Assembly: GCA_902534465.1 (NCBI GenBank)
Contig: CACAPU010000002.1
Span: 1-64,000, forward strand
DNA: 64,000 bases
DNA from: an uncultured Pelagibacteraceae bacterium
GTDB lineage: Bacteria; Pseudomonadota; Alphaproteobacteria; Pelagibacterales; Pelagibacteraceae
Reading direction: 5' to 3'
A model generated the notes under the pieces. That model was given only the letters and a program-made list of their open reading frames with translations. It was not told where the DNA came from and did not search any database. A program made the translations under genes and the position numbers. Positions 10,096 through 21,427 of the stretch are shown one piece after another. Position 1 is the stretch's first letter, and every line of letters starts with the position of its first letter.

Positions 10096-11427
10096 ATGAC
10101 TATATTTGCTTTATCATCTGGACCAGGTGTATCTGGCATAGCAGTAATTAGAATATCTGGAAAAGATACCCAAGCAGTTATTAAATTACTTACAGATCAT
10201 AAACTTCCGAAGCCCAGAGTTGCTACTATAAAAAAGTTTAATAAAATCAAGACTTTTGAGCTTATTGATGAGGGAATATTAATATGGTTTCCTGCCCCTC
10301 AGAGCTACACAGGTGAAGATATGGCTGAAATCCATGTACACGGTAGTATTGCAGTGGTCAGGTCAATTCTTGATCAATTATCAAAAATTGAGAATTGTAG
10401 ATTATCTGAACCGGGAGAGTTTACAAAAATTGCTTTTCAAAATGAAAAGATAAATCTTTTAAAAGCCGAAAGTATATCAGATCTCATCTCCGCAGAAACT
10501 GAAATTCAACGACAACAAGCTGTGAAAATTATGAGTGGAAGAAGTTCAGAAAAATTTGACTCATTAAGAGCAAAGCTTTTAAAAATTTTATCAAACGTTG
10601 AAGCTAAAATTGATTTCCCTGAAGAAGACCTCCCAGATGATATAATTAAAAGTATCAAAATTGACTCTGTAAACATTAGGAGAGAAATTGAAAAAATCCT
10701 GAACGACCAAAAAGTTGGTGAAAGAATAAGAGAAGGCTTTAAGATTGCAATTATAGGACCTGCGAATGCTGGCAAATCTTCTTTATTAAATTATCTGTCA
10801 AATCGTGATGTGGCTATCGTTTCAGAGATAGCTGGAACAACAAGAGATGTTATCGAAGCTCATTTGAATTTAGATGGTTATCCAGTGATAATTTCTGATA
10901 CTGCTGGTATAAGGGAATCTAAAGATGAGATTGAGAAAAAAGGAATTAAATTAGCTCTTAAACGTGCCGAAGATGCAGATCTAAATATAATATTAATAGA
11001 GCCAAAAAGTGTTGATTTCACTGGTTTTTTGAATGATTTAGTAACCGAAAAATCAATAATTGTTATAAATAAAATAGATCTTGGTTACAAAAATATTAAT
11101 CAACAAATTACCAAATTTAATCCAATCTTAATATCAATTAAAAATGAAACTAATTTGGATGAATTAATAGATCGAATTAAAGATAAGTTAAAAAATAAAT
11201 TTACAACCACAAACGAAACTCTAATAACTAGAGAAAGACATAGACAAAGTTTAGAAGCTTGTTTACAAAATCTAAAAAATTTTGAGGATAAAAACTCTAA
11301 AGAAGATTTTGATAAGGCAGCAGAAGATTTAAGATTAGCAACAAGACACCTAGGTATGATTGTAGGCAAAGTAGATGTAGAAGAAATATTAGACTCTATT
11401 TTCAATGATTTTTGTATAGGCAAATAA
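10096..11427 (+). CDS. mnmE: tRNA uridine-5-carboxymethylaminomethyl(34) synthesis GTPase
   Basis: ALSSGPGVSGIAVIRISG, GPANAGKSSLLN, DTAGIRES, C-terminal FCIGK. Confidence 0.97.
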   Translation: MTIFALSSGPGVSGIAVIRISGKDTQAVIKLLTDHKLPKPRVATIKKFNKIKTFELIDEGILIWFPAPQSYTGEDMAEIHVHGSIAVVRSILDQLSKIENCRLSEPGEFTKIAFQNEKINLLKAESISDLISAETEIQRQQAVKIMSGRSSEKFDSLRAKLLKILSNVEAKIDFPEEDLPDDIIKSIKIDSVNIRREIEKILNDQKVGERIREGFKIAIIGPANAGKSSLLNYLSNRDVAIVSEIAGTTRDVIEAHLNLDGYPVIISDTAGIRESKDEIEKKGIKLALKRAEDADLNIILIEPKSVDFTGFLNDLVTEKSIIVINKIDLGYKNINQQITKFNPILISIKNETNLDELIDRIKDKLKNKFTTTNETLITRERHRQSLEACLQNLKNFEDKNSKEDFDKAAEDLRLATRHLGMIVGKVDVEEILDSIFNDFCIGK

Positions 11428-11448
11428 ACATTAAATTTACTAACTTTT

Positions 11449-11478
11449 TTGACATTTTTAACTGTTTTCTTGTAAATT
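11449..11478 (+). promoter_or_regulatory. possible sigma70-type promoter upstream of mnmG
   Basis: TTGACA (11449-11454) then about 18 bp then TAAATT (11473-11478), in the 76-bp mnmE-mnmG gap. Weak in AT-rich DNA. Confidence 0.35.
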
Positions 11479-11503
11479 CTAAGATCAATAATAAATTACA
11501 TCT

Positions 11504-13375
11504 ATGAAAAATGAGCTGTATTTTGATGTAGTGGTAATTGGAGGAGGTCATGCTGGCTGTGAAGCAGCAGCAGCATCTGCTAGATTGGGCGTAAATACTG
11601 CCTTATTCACTCATAAATTTGATACAATTGGCGAGATGTCATGCAATCCAGCAATTGGAGGATTGGGCAAAGGGCACCTTGTTAGAGAGATAGATGCACT
11701 TGATGGTGTAATGGGTGAAGTTGCAGATAAATCAGGAATTCAATTTCGACTGTTAAATAGAAGTAGAGGCCCAGCTGTTCGTGGACCAAGAACTCAAAGT
11801 GACAGGTCATTATATAAGAAATATATGCAAGAAAAACTTGTAAACTACTGTAATTTAAGCATTTTTTCTGATCCTGTAATAGAGTTTATTTTTGAAAAAA
11901 ACAATATAATTGGTTTAAATACGCAAAAAGGTAAAAAAGTACTATCATCAAAGGTTATTCTTACAACTGGAACTTTTTTAAATGGTTTAATTCACATTGG
12001 TGAAGAAAAAACACCTGCAGGAAGATTTAATGAAAAACCTTCTACAGGTTTAAGTGAACAATTAGAAAAATATAATTTTAAAATTGGAAGATTAAAAACA
12101 GGCACACCTCCAAGACTGGACGCAACTACAATTAATTTTGAAAAACTCGAAGAGCAGCATGCAGATGAAGATCCATATTTTTTTTCTTTCCTTACAAAAA
12201 AAAATATCAACAGACAAATTTCATGTAGGATGACTTATACCAATCAAGCAGTTCATGAGATTATATCTAAAAATTTAAAAAGTAGTGCTATGTACTCAGG
12301 CAGTATCCAAGGTGTTGGTCCTAGATATTGTCCATCTATAGAAGATAAAATTGTAAAGTTTGCTGATAAGCAAAAACATCAAATATTTTTAGAGCCAGAA
12401 GGTTTAAATGATAAAACAATATACCCTAATGGAATTTCAACTTCTCTACCTGCTGAAATACAGCAAGAAATATGTAATAATATCAATGGTTTAGAAAATG
12501 TAAAGATATTAAGGCACGGATATGCAATAGAATATGATTTTGTGGATCCACGGGAGCTATTCTTAACTTTAGAGACAAAAAAAATTAAAAATCTTTACCT
12601 TGCAGGTCAAATAAATGGAACAACAGGCTACGAAGAAGCTGCAGCACAAGGATTGATAGCAGGAATAAATGCTGCTCTCTCTGTTAAAAGTAAAGAACCA
12701 TTTATACTTGATAGATCTGATGCTTACATAGGTGTTATGATAGATGATTTAGTTACAAAAGGAGTTGCAGAGCCCTATAGAATGTTCACTTCAAGGGCAG
12801 AATACAGGCTATCTTTGAGATCTGATAATGCAGATATAAGACTTACCCAAAAAGGAATTGATATTGGTTTAATATTAGATGAGAGGAAAATTATATATAA
12901 AGAGAAAGCGTCTCAATTAGAGGAAAGTCTAAAAAATATGGAAAATTCTTTTATTTCTCCTTCAAAAGTATCTAAATTTGGAATTAATATTGCTAAAGAC
13001 GGAATTAAAAGAAGTGCATTGGAAATTCTGAGCCAAAAGTCAGTAAATATGAGTAAAATTAGGGAAATTTGGCCAGAAATCAAATACATTTCTAGTGAAA
13101 TCGATGAGCAGATTGAGATAAAAGCACATTATAAAGGTTACTTAAAAAAACAAAATGCTGATATTTTAGCATTCAAAAGGGATGAAAATCTTAAAATACC
13201 AGAAAATATAAATTATGATCAATTTTCTGGATTATCAAATGAGGTAAAGACGAAATTCAAGCAAATTAGACCAAAAACACTCGGTCAGGCTCTAAGAATA
13301 GACGGAATTACACCTGCTGCAGTATATATTTTGTTGTCTCATGTTAAAAGAAAGTCTATTAAGCATATAGCTTGA
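11504..13375 (+). CDS. mnmG: tRNA uridine-5-carboxymethylaminomethyl(34) synthesis enzyme MnmG
   Basis: [59 protein letters not shown]. Confidence 0.98.
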   Translation: MKNELYFDVVVIGGGHAGCEAAAASARLGVNTALFTHKFDTIGEMSCNPAIGGLGKGHLVREIDALDGVMGEVADKSGIQFRLLNRSRGPAVRGPRTQSDRSLYKKYMQEKLVNYCNLSIFSDPVIEFIFEKNNIIGLNTQKGKKVLSSKVILTTGTFLNGLIHIGEEKTPAGRFNEKPSTGLSEQLEKYNFKIGRLKTGTPPRLDATTINFEKLEEQHADEDPYFFSFLTKKNINRQISCRMTYTNQAVHEIISKNLKSSAMYSGSIQGVGPRYCPSIEDKIVKFADKQKHQIFLEPEGLNDKTIYPNGISTSLPAEIQQEICNNINGLENVKILRHGYAIEYDFVDPRELFLTLETKKIKNLYLAGQINGTTGYEEAAAQGLIAGINAALSVKSKEPFILDRSDAYIGVMIDDLVTKGVAEPYRMFTSRAEYRLSLRSDNADIRLTQKGIDIGLILDERKIIYKEKASQLEESLKNMENSFISPSKVSKFGINIAKDGIKRSALEILSQKSVNMSKIREIWPEIKYISSEIDEQIEIKAHYKGYLKKQNADILAFKRDENLKIPENINYDQFSGLSNEVKTKFKQIRPKTLGQALRIDGITPAAVYILLSHVKRKSIKHIA

Positions 13376-14016
13376 TTGATTCGAAAATAATAAAAATAGA
13401 TAAAATTTATCTTCCAAATGTTTCACGTGAAACATTGTTGGAGCTAGAAGACTATTCGAAGTCAATTTTAGATAAAAACAAGATGATTAATTTGATAAGT
13501 TCTTCTACAGAAAAGTCAATAAATACAAGACATATTTACGATAGTGCACAAACTATTGATTTTATTGATAAAAATGATATAAAAGTTTGCACTGATCTTG
13601 GATCAGGCGCAGGGCTTCCTAGTATAGTTTTAGGTATTTTGATGAAACCTAAAAAACAAGGTTTTAAGCTAATTTTTTATGAAAAGAGTTACCATAAAAG
13701 CAATTTCTTAAAAGAGATGGCAAAAAAGTTTAAATTAGAAGCTAAAATTTATCAAAAAAATATTTTTGAGGAGAAAAACTTAGTTACAGATGTAATAATT
13801 TGTCGAGCATTTAAACCTTTGCCGGTAATTTTTGATATAGCAACAAAGAATTTTAAAAATTTTAAATACATAGTCATGTATTTAGGCAAGAGTGGAAAAA
13901 AAATTTTAAATGAAGTTTCTAAAAAATGGAAATTTAATTTAGAGGAAATGAAAAGTGTAACAAGTGAAGAGTCACTAGTGGTAAAAATTTCTAATTTAAA
14001 AAAAAAAAATGGATAA
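13372..14016 (+). CDS. rsmG: 16S rRNA (guanine(527)-N7)-methyltransferase
   Basis: TTG start overlapping the mnmG stop; [23 protein letters not shown]. Confidence 0.94.
   Translation: MIDSKIIKIDKIYLPNVSRETLLELEDYSKSILDKNKMINLISSSTEKSINTRHIYDSAQTIDFIDKNDIKVCTDLGSGAGLPSIVLGILMKPKKQGFKLIFYEKSYHKSNFLKEMAKKFKLEAKIYQKNIFEEKNLVTDVIICRAFKPLPVIFDIATKNFKNFKYIVMYLGKSGKKILNEVSKKWKFNLEEMKSVTSEESLVVKISNLKKKNG
13419..13434. promoter_or_regulatory. parS: parS centromere-like site TGTTTCACGTGAAACA
   Basis: Perfect 16-bp palindrome matching the ParB/Spo0J parS consensus, inside rsmG (encodes part of NVSRET), about 0.6 kb upstream of parA. Confidence 0.95.
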
Positions 14017-14809
14017 AAAAATTATTTCAGTCATAAATCAGAAAGGTGGAGTTGGAAAGACTACAACGGTTATAAATCTTGCTGCTGGATTAACAATGAA
14101 AGGAAAAAAAATTCTTGTTATAGACCTTGATCCTCAAGGAAATGCAACGACAGGCCTGGGAAAATCCAATACAACCAGTTCTGATCTAACAATTTATAAT
14201 GTTCTTAACGGAAATAAAAATATTTCAGAGGTAATTCAGTCCACAAGTTTTGAAAATTTAAATTTGATCTCATCAAATGTCGATTTATCAGGCCTTGAGG
14301 TTGAAACTGCTGGAGACAGCAGAAGAGCATTCAAATTAAAAGATGAATTAATCGCAATTTTAAACACTTCTGGGCCGTCTTATGATTATATAATAATTGA
14401 CTGTCCACCATCGTTGAGCCTTCTTACAATTATGGCATTAGTAGCCTCTGATGCTCTTATTGTACCACTTCAGACAGAATTTTTTGCTCTTGAGGGTCTC
14501 ACACAGCTTTTAAAAACTATTGAAAGAATAAAATTTAATCTCAATCCCTCTTTGGAGATAAGAGGAATACTTCTGACTATGTATGATAAAAGAAATAAAT
14601 TATCTGGAGAGGTTGAAACTGAGGCAAGAAATTATTTTAAGGAAAAAGTTTATAGTACTGTTGTTCCAAGAAATGTAAGATTATCAGAAGCACCTTCGCA
14701 TGGAGTTCCGGTTTTAATTTATGACAAGACTTGTCCTGGCAGCAGAGCATATTTTAATTTTACAGAAGAATTTTTAAATCAAGATAAACAAGTGGAGAGC
14801 GCAGCATGA
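14009..14809 (+). CDS. parA: chromosome partitioning ATPase ParA
   Basis: ISVINQKGGVGKTTTVINLAAGL, deviant Walker A; VIDLDPQGNATTGLG; IIDCPPSLSLLT. Confidence 0.97.
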   Translation: MDKKIISVINQKGGVGKTTTVINLAAGLTMKGKKILVIDLDPQGNATTGLGKSNTTSSDLTIYNVLNGNKNISEVIQSTSFENLNLISSNVDLSGLEVETAGDSRRAFKLKDELIAILNTSGPSYDYIIIDCPPSLSLLTIMALVASDALIVPLQTEFFALEGLTQLLKTIERIKFNLNPSLEIRGILLTMYDKRNKLSGEVETEARNYFKEKVYSTVVPRNVRLSEAPSHGVPVLIYDKTCPGSRAYFNFTEEFLNQDKQVESAA

Positions 14810-15657
14810 TAAACCCATTTAAATCAAAAAAAGGGCTTGGGAGAGGTCTATCATCTTTGATAGGCGATAGTGAGAAAATTGACGAACAAAAAAATGTCTC
14901 AATAAGTTCGTTAATTAGAAACAAATATCAACCAAGAAAGAAATTTGATGAAAACAGTTTGGAAGAATTAACTAACTCTATTAGAGAAAGAGGAATTATC
15001 CAGCCTATCATAGTGCGACCTTCAGCTGAGGAAGAAGACAAGTTTGAAATAATAGCTGGAGAAAGAAGATGGCAAGCTGCACAACATGCTGGCTTACATC
15101 AGGTGCCAGTGGTAGTAATTAATGTTGATAATCTTAAATCTTTAGAATTTGCAATTGTAGAAAATGTTCAAAGAAAAGATTTAAATCCTATTGAAGAAGC
15201 TGAAGGTTATAAAAGATTAATAGATGAATTCAGTTATGATCAAGATAAAGTATCTAAGTTTATTGGCAAAAGTAGATCACATATTTCTAATTGTTTAAGA
15301 CTTTTGAGTTTACCTAAAGAAATTGTTGAGCTAATCATTGATGAAAAATTGTCTCAAGGTCATGCAAAGATACTAGTAGGTTTAGATAACGCAATTCCTT
15401 TAGCAAAAAAAATTATTTCAAAAAAATTATCAGTAAGACAGGCTGAAGGTTTAGTACGTATGCTAAATTCTAGTTCAAAAAGTTTCACAAAAAGAAAGGA
15501 TCCGAATATACGCAGCTTGGAAGAAGAATTAACAAATAAAATAGGTATGAGAGTTTTAGTTAAAAATAAGAGAAATAATTGTGGAATTATAAGTCTTGAA
15601 TACAAAGGTTCAGATCAACTAGACAGATTAGTTGAAATTATTAAGCAAAATTATTAA
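14806..15657 (+). CDS. parB: chromosome partitioning protein ParB
   Basis: GLGRGLSSLIGD, IIAGERRWQAAQHAGL, ENVQRKDLNPIEEAEGYKRL, GKSRSHISNCLRLL. Confidence 0.97.
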   Translation: MINPFKSKKGLGRGLSSLIGDSEKIDEQKNVSISSLIRNKYQPRKKFDENSLEELTNSIRERGIIQPIIVRPSAEEEDKFEIIAGERRWQAAQHAGLHQVPVVVINVDNLKSLEFAIVENVQRKDLNPIEEAEGYKRLIDEFSYDQDKVSKFIGKSRSHISNCLRLLSLPKEIVELIIDEKLSQGHAKILVGLDNAIPLAKKIISKKLSVRQAEGLVRMLNSSSKSFTKRKDPNIRSLEEELTNKIGMRVLVKNKRNNCGIISLEYKGSDQLDRLVEIIKQNY

Positions 15658-16631
15658 TAGTTACTAATAAAATTTGACACAAAAATAACTGAATTTGCTG
15701 AGTTTTTCTTTACTAAAGCCTCTAATCCATTAATTTTAAATATTAATTCCTTTACTTCTGATGTCGACCATGATTGAGCTTGTTTTTTAACAATATCTTT
15801 TTCTTTCCAAAAAATTGGAGGTTTAAAATTTGATATAACTTGATCTAAATTAATATCCTCATCCATAGAAGTTTTAATTTTTAAAAGCCTTTTAGATTTA
15901 TTTAACATTGTCCTTATTATTAACATACAATCCTCTGGAGAATAATTATTCTCGTTCAAAATATTTGAAACTTTTTTTGAATTTTTTGCTAAATAATTAT
16001 CAGATAATTCAAAAACACTATAATTTTCCGTAAGATTTGAAAGTTTTTTAGCATCCTCTGAAGTTAATGTTTTTCTTGTCAATGATAAGTTTTTTAATTT
16101 ATACAATTCATTTATTAAGTTTATTCTGTCACCGTTTGATCTATCTATAAGTAAATTTTTAATTTCTTGAGATATACTTAACTTATTTTCTCTTAAAAAG
16201 GTTTGTATTACATAATTTAGGGATCTGCTATCATCCTCGTAAACTGGCGTACATAATATATTTTTTCCTTTTTCAAATACACTTCTGATTTTGGACTTCT
16301 TTTCTAGGCTTGAACTTTTTATTATAATTTTTGTATCTAATAATTCTTTTTCTAGGATATCGCTTAATATGTCTATAAATTTATCTGTTACTCTTGAAAT
16401 GATAATCAACTTTTTATTTTCAAAAAGAGACTTAGTAAATAAACCTGATACAAATTCGTCTTTTTGATTTAAAATTTCCTGTTCCTCATACTTTAACAAA
16501 TCTCCATCAAATTTTTTTAAATAGATTTCATTAATTATATCTTCTTTAATACCTTCGTTGTTACCATAAATTAAGTGTATATTTGAATTAGTTAGTTTTA
16601 TTTTTTCTATTTCGTAACTTTTAATTATCAT
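15654..16631 (-). CDS. holA: DNA polymerase III delta subunit
   Basis: IHLIYGNNEGIKEDI, ENKKLIIISRV; HolA-like architecture and synteny between parB and lptE/leuS. Confidence 0.85.
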   Translation of the reverse strand: MIIKSYEIEKIKLTNSNIHLIYGNNEGIKEDIINEIYLKKFDGDLLKYEEQEILNQKDEFVSGLFTKSLFENKKLIIISRVTDKFIDILSDILEKELLDTKIIIKSSSLEKKSKIRSVFEKGKNILCTPVYEDDSRSLNYVIQTFLRENKLSISQEIKNLLIDRSNGDRINLINELYKLKNLSLTRKTLTSEDAKKLSNLTENYSVFELSDNYLAKNSKKVSNILNENNYSPEDCMLIIRTMLNKSKRLLKIKTSMDEDINLDQVISNFKPPIFWKEKDIVKKQAQSWSTSEVKELIFKINGLEALVKKNSANSVIFVSNFISNY

Positions 16632-17097
16632 CTAAATTCATAATAGAGGTAATTATTTCATCACTTATTTTTTCAGATAAGTTGTCTATAATAATTCTCT
16701 CATTTTGTTCAAGTTTAAATTTATCTGAAACATTATTATAAATATTGTTCTTTATAATTTTATTTTTTAGCAATAATTTTTGATTTCTTTTAATTTTATA
16801 ATCTGTTTTTATAATAAGCTCAAATTTAGATGGATCACCCTTAGTATCTTTGGCAACAATTATTTTATCTTTTTCTGATTTTATTATGAGATCGTAAACA
16901 TCCTTATCCTTGCTAACGTCATCTTTAATTAGATTAAATTTACTTTTAATAATTCTATTAATGTCTTTATTACCCTCAAATTTTATTTCACCCATTTTAA
17001 AATTATAGCTTTTTTCACTAAACATAGGCTCGTATGCGCACGATAAAAGTGTAAAAATTAGAATTATTGGTAAAAACCTTTTAAAAATTTTATTCAT
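16621..17097 (-). CDS. lptE: LPS-assembly lipoprotein LptE-like
   Basis: Lipobox [10 protein letters not shown], 158 aa, between leuS and holA. Confidence 0.75.
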   Translation of the reverse strand: MNKIFKRFLPIILIFTLLSCAYEPMFSEKSYNFKMGEIKFEGNKDINRIIKSKFNLIKDDVSKDKDVYDLIIKSEKDKIIVAKDTKGDPSKFELIIKTDYKIKRNQKLLLKNKIIKNNIYNNVSDKFKLEQNERIIIDNLSEKISDEIITSIMNLDDN

Positions 17098-19645
17098 TTA
17101 TTAACAAATTAATTAATCTATTTTTCACAAATATTATTTTATTAATAGACTTATCTTTTAAATACTTTTCAGATAATTTATTGAGTTTTATTTTATTTAA
17201 AAGACTATTTTGATCTATATCTCTACTTTCGTTTAAAATCGCTCTCTTTTTACCATTAATTTGAACTATATAATTTACTTTATCCTCATTTATAAACTTA
17301 TTATCCACTTGTGGCCATTCAACTTTTTTTGATGTTCCCAAATCCTCTAAACACTCTGCTGTTAAGTGTGGTATCGCTGGTGAAAGAAGAATTAATATTT
17401 TTTTATAATTATCCTCTAGTAATTTACCTGGAATATTTTTTTCAATTTCTTTATTTATAAAATTATACGTTTCATAAATATTAGCTATAATTACATTATA
17501 ATTAAAATTATCTAGATTATTTGTAATTTTATTTACCATCTGGTTCGTAAATTTTTCTAATTCGGAATTATTTTCATTAACACTTATATTATTTTTTATT
17601 TTTTGCTTGATTTTACAATGTAATGTCCATAATTTTTGTAAAAACTTATAAGAAGCTATCATTCCTTGCTCTGACCATTGCACATCTTTTTCTGGTGGAC
17701 TATCAGACAATATAAATAGTCTCACTGCATCCGCTCCATAACTACTAATAATATTTTCTGGGTCAATTACATTTTTTTTTGATTTTGACATTGATTCAGA
17801 TGGACCAACTTTTACTTTTTTACTTGGATCTTTTTTCTTTTGATATTGATTATTAACAAACTCTATTTCATCTGGACTTAACCAGTTATTATCTTGATCT
17901 TTATATGTTTCATGACAAACCATTCCTTGCGTAAACAATCCTTCAAAAGGTTCACTAAATTTTAAATCATCATTTTTATATCCTAATGCTTTCATAAAAA
18001 AACGTGAATAAAGTAAATGAAGAATAGCATGTTCTACACCCCCAATATATTGATCAACTGGCATCCAGTAATCAATGTCTTCTTTTTTAAAACCATATTC
18101 TTCATTTTTTGGAGAGCAAAATCTTAGGTAATACCATGAAGAACATACAAAAGTATCCAATGTATCGGTTTCTCTAATATATCTTTTTCCGTTTATATTG
18201 ATATTTTTCCACTCATGCTTTGAGTCTAGTGGATTACCTTTAGAATTTAAATCGACATCTTCAGGTAGCTTAACTGGCAAATCTTTCTTTGGAATTGGAA
18301 TTACATTTCCTTCTTCATCATAAGCCATAGGTATAGGACATCCCCAATACCTTTGTCTTGAAACACCCCAATCCTTTAACCTAAAATTGACTTTTTTTTT
18401 TCCAATTTTTTTTTCTTCTAAAATATCAATTGTCTTATGTATTGATTGTTCTGGAACTTTAAGCTTATTTAAAAATTGTGAATTAATTAAAACTCCTGGT
18501 CCAGAATATGCCTCATCTTTTACCTCAAAGCTATCATCTTTATCTTCTGGCTTAACAACGGTCTTAATATTTAGACCATATTTTTTTGCGAAGTCAAAGT
18601 CTCTTTGGTCATGTGCCGGACAACCAAAAACTGCTCCAAAGCCATAATCCATTAATACAAAATTAGCAAAGAAAACTGGCACTTTTTCACTCGGATTTAG
18701 TGGATTTATTGCCATCAAATTTGTTTTAAAACCTATTTTTTCTCCAATCGCTATCGCTTCCTCAGTAGTTCCTGTTTTTGAACACTCTTTCTTGAAATCT
18801 TGGAATTTTTTATCATCAGAAAAATATTTTGAAATTTCATGATCGACTGAGAGAGCTAAAAATGAAAATCCAAACAAAGTATCAGGTCTAGTGGTAAAAC
18901 ATTTAATTTCTTTTACTGGGAGATTACCCTCGGTTTTGAAAGTAATTTCACATCCAAAAGACTTTCCAATCCAATTTTTTTGCATAACCTTTACTTTATT
19001 AGGCCATTGTTCTAATTTATTTAAGCCATCAAGTAACTCTTGTGAGAATTTAGAAATATTAAAAAACCATTGGTTTAATTTTTTTCTTTCAACTACAGCT
19101 CCAGATCTCCATCCTTTACCATCAATTACTTGTTCATTTGCCAAAACAGTTTGATCAATAGGATCCCAGTTTACATAATTTTCTTTTCTATAAACTAAAC
19201 CTTTTTCATAAAGCTCTAAAAAAAATAACTGTTGATGTTTGTAATAATCTTCTGAGCATGTAGAAATCTCTCTATCCCAATCAATTGAAAGACCAAGTCG
19301 TTTCAGTTGTTGTTTCATATTTGATATATTTTTATTGGTCCAATCTTTTGGATCTAAATTATTTTCTCGAGCAGCGTTTTCTGCTGGCATTCCAAAAGCG
19401 TCCCAACCCATTGGATGCATAACATTGAAACCTTTTAGTGATTTGTAACGGGATAAAACATCACCTATTGTATAATTTCTAACATGCCCCATATGTATTC
19501 TACCTGATGGATATGGAAACATTTCAAGACAATAAAATTTTTTTTTTGAATGATCTACTTTTGCCTGAAAAACTTTTTGTTTATGCCAATTTTCTTGCCA
19601 CTTTTGTTCAATTACTTTAAAATTATATCTTTCTGAAGAGGTCAC
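17090..19645 (-). CDS. leuS: leucyl-tRNA synthetase
   Basis: [50 protein letters not shown]. Confidence 0.98.
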   Translation of the reverse strand: MTSSERYNFKVIEQKWQENWHKQKVFQAKVDHSKKKFYCLEMFPYPSGRIHMGHVRNYTIGDVLSRYKSLKGFNVMHPMGWDAFGMPAENAARENNLDPKDWTNKNISNMKQQLKRLGLSIDWDREISTCSEDYYKHQQLFFLELYEKGLVYRKENYVNWDPIDQTVLANEQVIDGKGWRSGAVVERKKLNQWFFNISKFSQELLDGLNKLEQWPNKVKVMQKNWIGKSFGCEITFKTEGNLPVKEIKCFTTRPDTLFGFSFLALSVDHEISKYFSDDKKFQDFKKECSKTGTTEEAIAIGEKIGFKTNLMAINPLNPSEKVPVFFANFVLMDYGFGAVFGCPAHDQRDFDFAKKYGLNIKTVVKPEDKDDSFEVKDEAYSGPGVLINSQFLNKLKVPEQSIHKTIDILEEKKIGKKKVNFRLKDWGVSRQRYWGCPIPMAYDEEGNVIPIPKKDLPVKLPEDVDLNSKGNPLDSKHEWKNININGKRYIRETDTLDTFVCSSWYYLRFCSPKNEEYGFKKEDIDYWMPVDQYIGGVEHAILHLLYSRFFMKALGYKNDDLKFSEPFEGLFTQGMVCHETYKDQDNNWLSPDEIEFVNNQYQKKKDPSKKVKVGPSESMSKSKKNVIDPENIISSYGADAVRLFILSDSPPEKDVQWSEQGMIASYKFLQKLWTLHCKIKQKIKNNISVNENNSELEKFTNQMVNKITNNLDNFNYNVIIANIYETYNFINKEIEKNIPGKLLEDNYKKILILLSPAIPHLTAECLEDLGTSKKVEWPQVDNKFINEDKVNYIVQINGKKRAILNESRDIDQNSLLNKIKLNKLSEKYLKDKSINKIIFVKNRLINLLINE

Positions 19646-19661
19646 TTAACAATTAATTTTC

Positions 19662-20240
19662 TTAGTTGCCCGTTTTGCCTGCATAGGGCTTAAAATTTTT
19701 ATCTTTATTCTGTTTTTTATAAATCGTAGCTTTAGTTAATATTTGTTTTTTTAATTCAGCTACTAGTGGTCCCTTTTTTTGAATTACTTTACAATTAATA
19801 ATTTGATTACACTGTTTGAAAAACACTTTTATATCGATTGCATCAGTTCTTACTTCGTTTGTTAAAAACCGAATAGAAATTTTTACCGACTCATTTGTAT
19901 TACTATCATCAGAATACCAGTCAGTAATTATAATTCCTCCACCATAGTTAACAGATGCAAGAGGCATAAAATCTATTGTATCTAAAGAAGCTCTCCAAAG
20001 CTCATTTGAACTAGCAAAAACGAAGTCACCACCTCTGCCATCTTTTTTGAAAGCTTGATCCATTCTAAAACCTCTTCCTTCTTCTAAATTCTTTTTTACT
20101 CTTACTTTTGGGTCAGGTGGATTTTTTCTCGCATCTCCTCCAGGGATACTTTCAACTGTTTTACATGAACTAAGTCCGAATATAACGAATCCCAATAAAA
20201 TAAAGCGAGTTAAATTTACGAAGTTTGTTATCATTTTCAT
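19662..20240 (-). CDS. DUF3576 lipoprotein-like protein
   Basis: Signal/lipobox GLSSCKTVESIPGGDARKN; ELWRASLDTIDFMPLASVNYGGGIIITDWY; upstream of leuS as in many alphaproteobacteria. Confidence 0.75.
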   Translation of the reverse strand: MKMITNFVNLTRFILLGFVIFGLSSCKTVESIPGGDARKNPPDPKVRVKKNLEEGRGFRMDQAFKKDGRGGDFVFASSNELWRASLDTIDFMPLASVNYGGGIIITDWYSDDSNTNESVKISIRFLTNEVRTDAIDIKVFFKQCNQIINCKVIQKKGPLVAELKKQILTKATIYKKQNKDKNFKPYAGKTGN

Positions 20241-20417
20241 CTAGTTTTATTGTTTTTAGTTGAATTTGAATAAAATATACACGTTTTAATTAAAATACAG
20301 AAAAAAAGCCCTAAAATACTTAATTTTTAGTGATGCATAATTACAACACTTTTGCAAAAATCATATATAAAAACAAAGATTATAAACATTAAATGTAAAT
20401 AATTGGTAAGGGTATCC

Positions 20418-20433
20418 TGTTTAATATTAAACA
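20418..20433. promoter_or_regulatory. 16-bp perfect palindrome TGTTTAATATTAAACA in the porin 5' leader
   Basis: Ends 17 bp before the likely porin ATG at 20451. Confidence 0.5.
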
Positions 20434-20450
20434 ATAACGAAAGGATTAAT

Positions 20451-21377
20451 ATGGACAATCTAAAGAAAATTGGATTGACTGCATTAGGAACAGTTTTAGT
20501 TGCTGGACAAGCTCAAGCTGCAACAGTATCAGCTTCAGCATCTACTTCTATAAACTTCTTAGGTCAAGACAATGGTGATGACGGTAATGGTTGGTCAATG
20601 ACTGACTCAGTTACATTCTCAGCAAGTGGTGAAATGGATAATGGTTTTACTGTTTCTACAACACTAGAACTTGATGGTGATGTAATGGATACAAGAAATA
20701 TCGTGATCGATACAGGCGATATGGGTAAATTAACATTCTCAGGTGATGGTACTTCAGGACCAGTTGGATCTTGGGATGATATGACTCCATCTGCAAACGA
20801 AGAAGCACATGGTGTTACAGTTAATGGTACAATCAAAGGCGCTACAAACGCTGCAAGCACTAAAAACATCTTTGTTTACGACTACACAGTAATGGATGGT
20901 TTAGCACTTAAAGCTTCATACACTCCATCAAATGGTGCAACTGCACTTGATAGTTCAATGGACTATGGTTTGATGTACACTGGTATGGAAGGTCTAACAT
21001 TATATGCTGCTATGGGTGAAAATAACAATGCTGCTAACTCTATAGATAACACTATTTTTGGTGTTAAATATGCAATGGGAGCATTTACTATTGGATACCA
21101 AGTAAACGAATCTGACTCGCAAGCTGCAAGTTCAGACGAAGACTTTACAGCAATCGGTGTATCTTATGCAGTAAGTGATGATTTATCTGTTTCATATAAC
21201 ATTTCTGAAATAGATCTTGAAGGTAGCACAGAAAACCAAGAAGCTACAGGAGTAAGTTTCTCTTACACTTCTGGTGGAATGACTATCTCAGGAACACATT
21301 CACAAGTTGACAACGTAGGTAATGCTGCAGCTGCAGACAATACTGGATACGAAGTTAACTTTGTATTTGCATTCTAA
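20451..21377 (+). CDS. outer-membrane porin
   Basis: From ATG 20451 (after an aaagga-type RBS): MDNLKKIGLTALGTVLVAGQAQAATVSASAS signal peptide; beta-barrel repeats; C-terminal aromatic VNFVFAF. The track start at 20403 would extend across the leader palindrome and is unlikely. Confidence 0.88.
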   Translation: MDNLKKIGLTALGTVLVAGQAQAATVSASASTSINFLGQDNGDDGNGWSMTDSVTFSASGEMDNGFTVSTTLELDGDVMDTRNIVIDTGDMGKLTFSGDGTSGPVGSWDDMTPSANEEAHGVTVNGTIKGATNAASTKNIFVYDYTVMDGLALKASYTPSNGATALDSSMDYGLMYTGMEGLTLYAAMGENNNAANSIDNTIFGVKYAMGAFTIGYQVNESDSQAASSDEDFTAIGVSYAVSDDLSVSYNISEIDLEGSTENQEATGVSFSYTSGGMTISGTHSQVDNVGNAAAADNTGYEVNFVFAF

Positions 21378-21395
21378 TTACTGAAAAGTAATTTT

Positions 21396-21427
21396 AAAAA
21401 GGGCCCCTTTATGGGGCCTTTTTTTTT
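21396..21427 (+). terminator. intrinsic terminator after porin
   Basis: GGCCCC-TTTAT-GGGGCC stem with flanking A/T complementarity and nine T's. Confidence 0.9.

Noticed and set aside
20403-20450. N-terminal extension of the porin ORF in the track
   Set aside because: It would place non-signal residues before a clean signal peptide and translate through the leader palindrome; ATG 20451 with an upstream AAAGGA is better.
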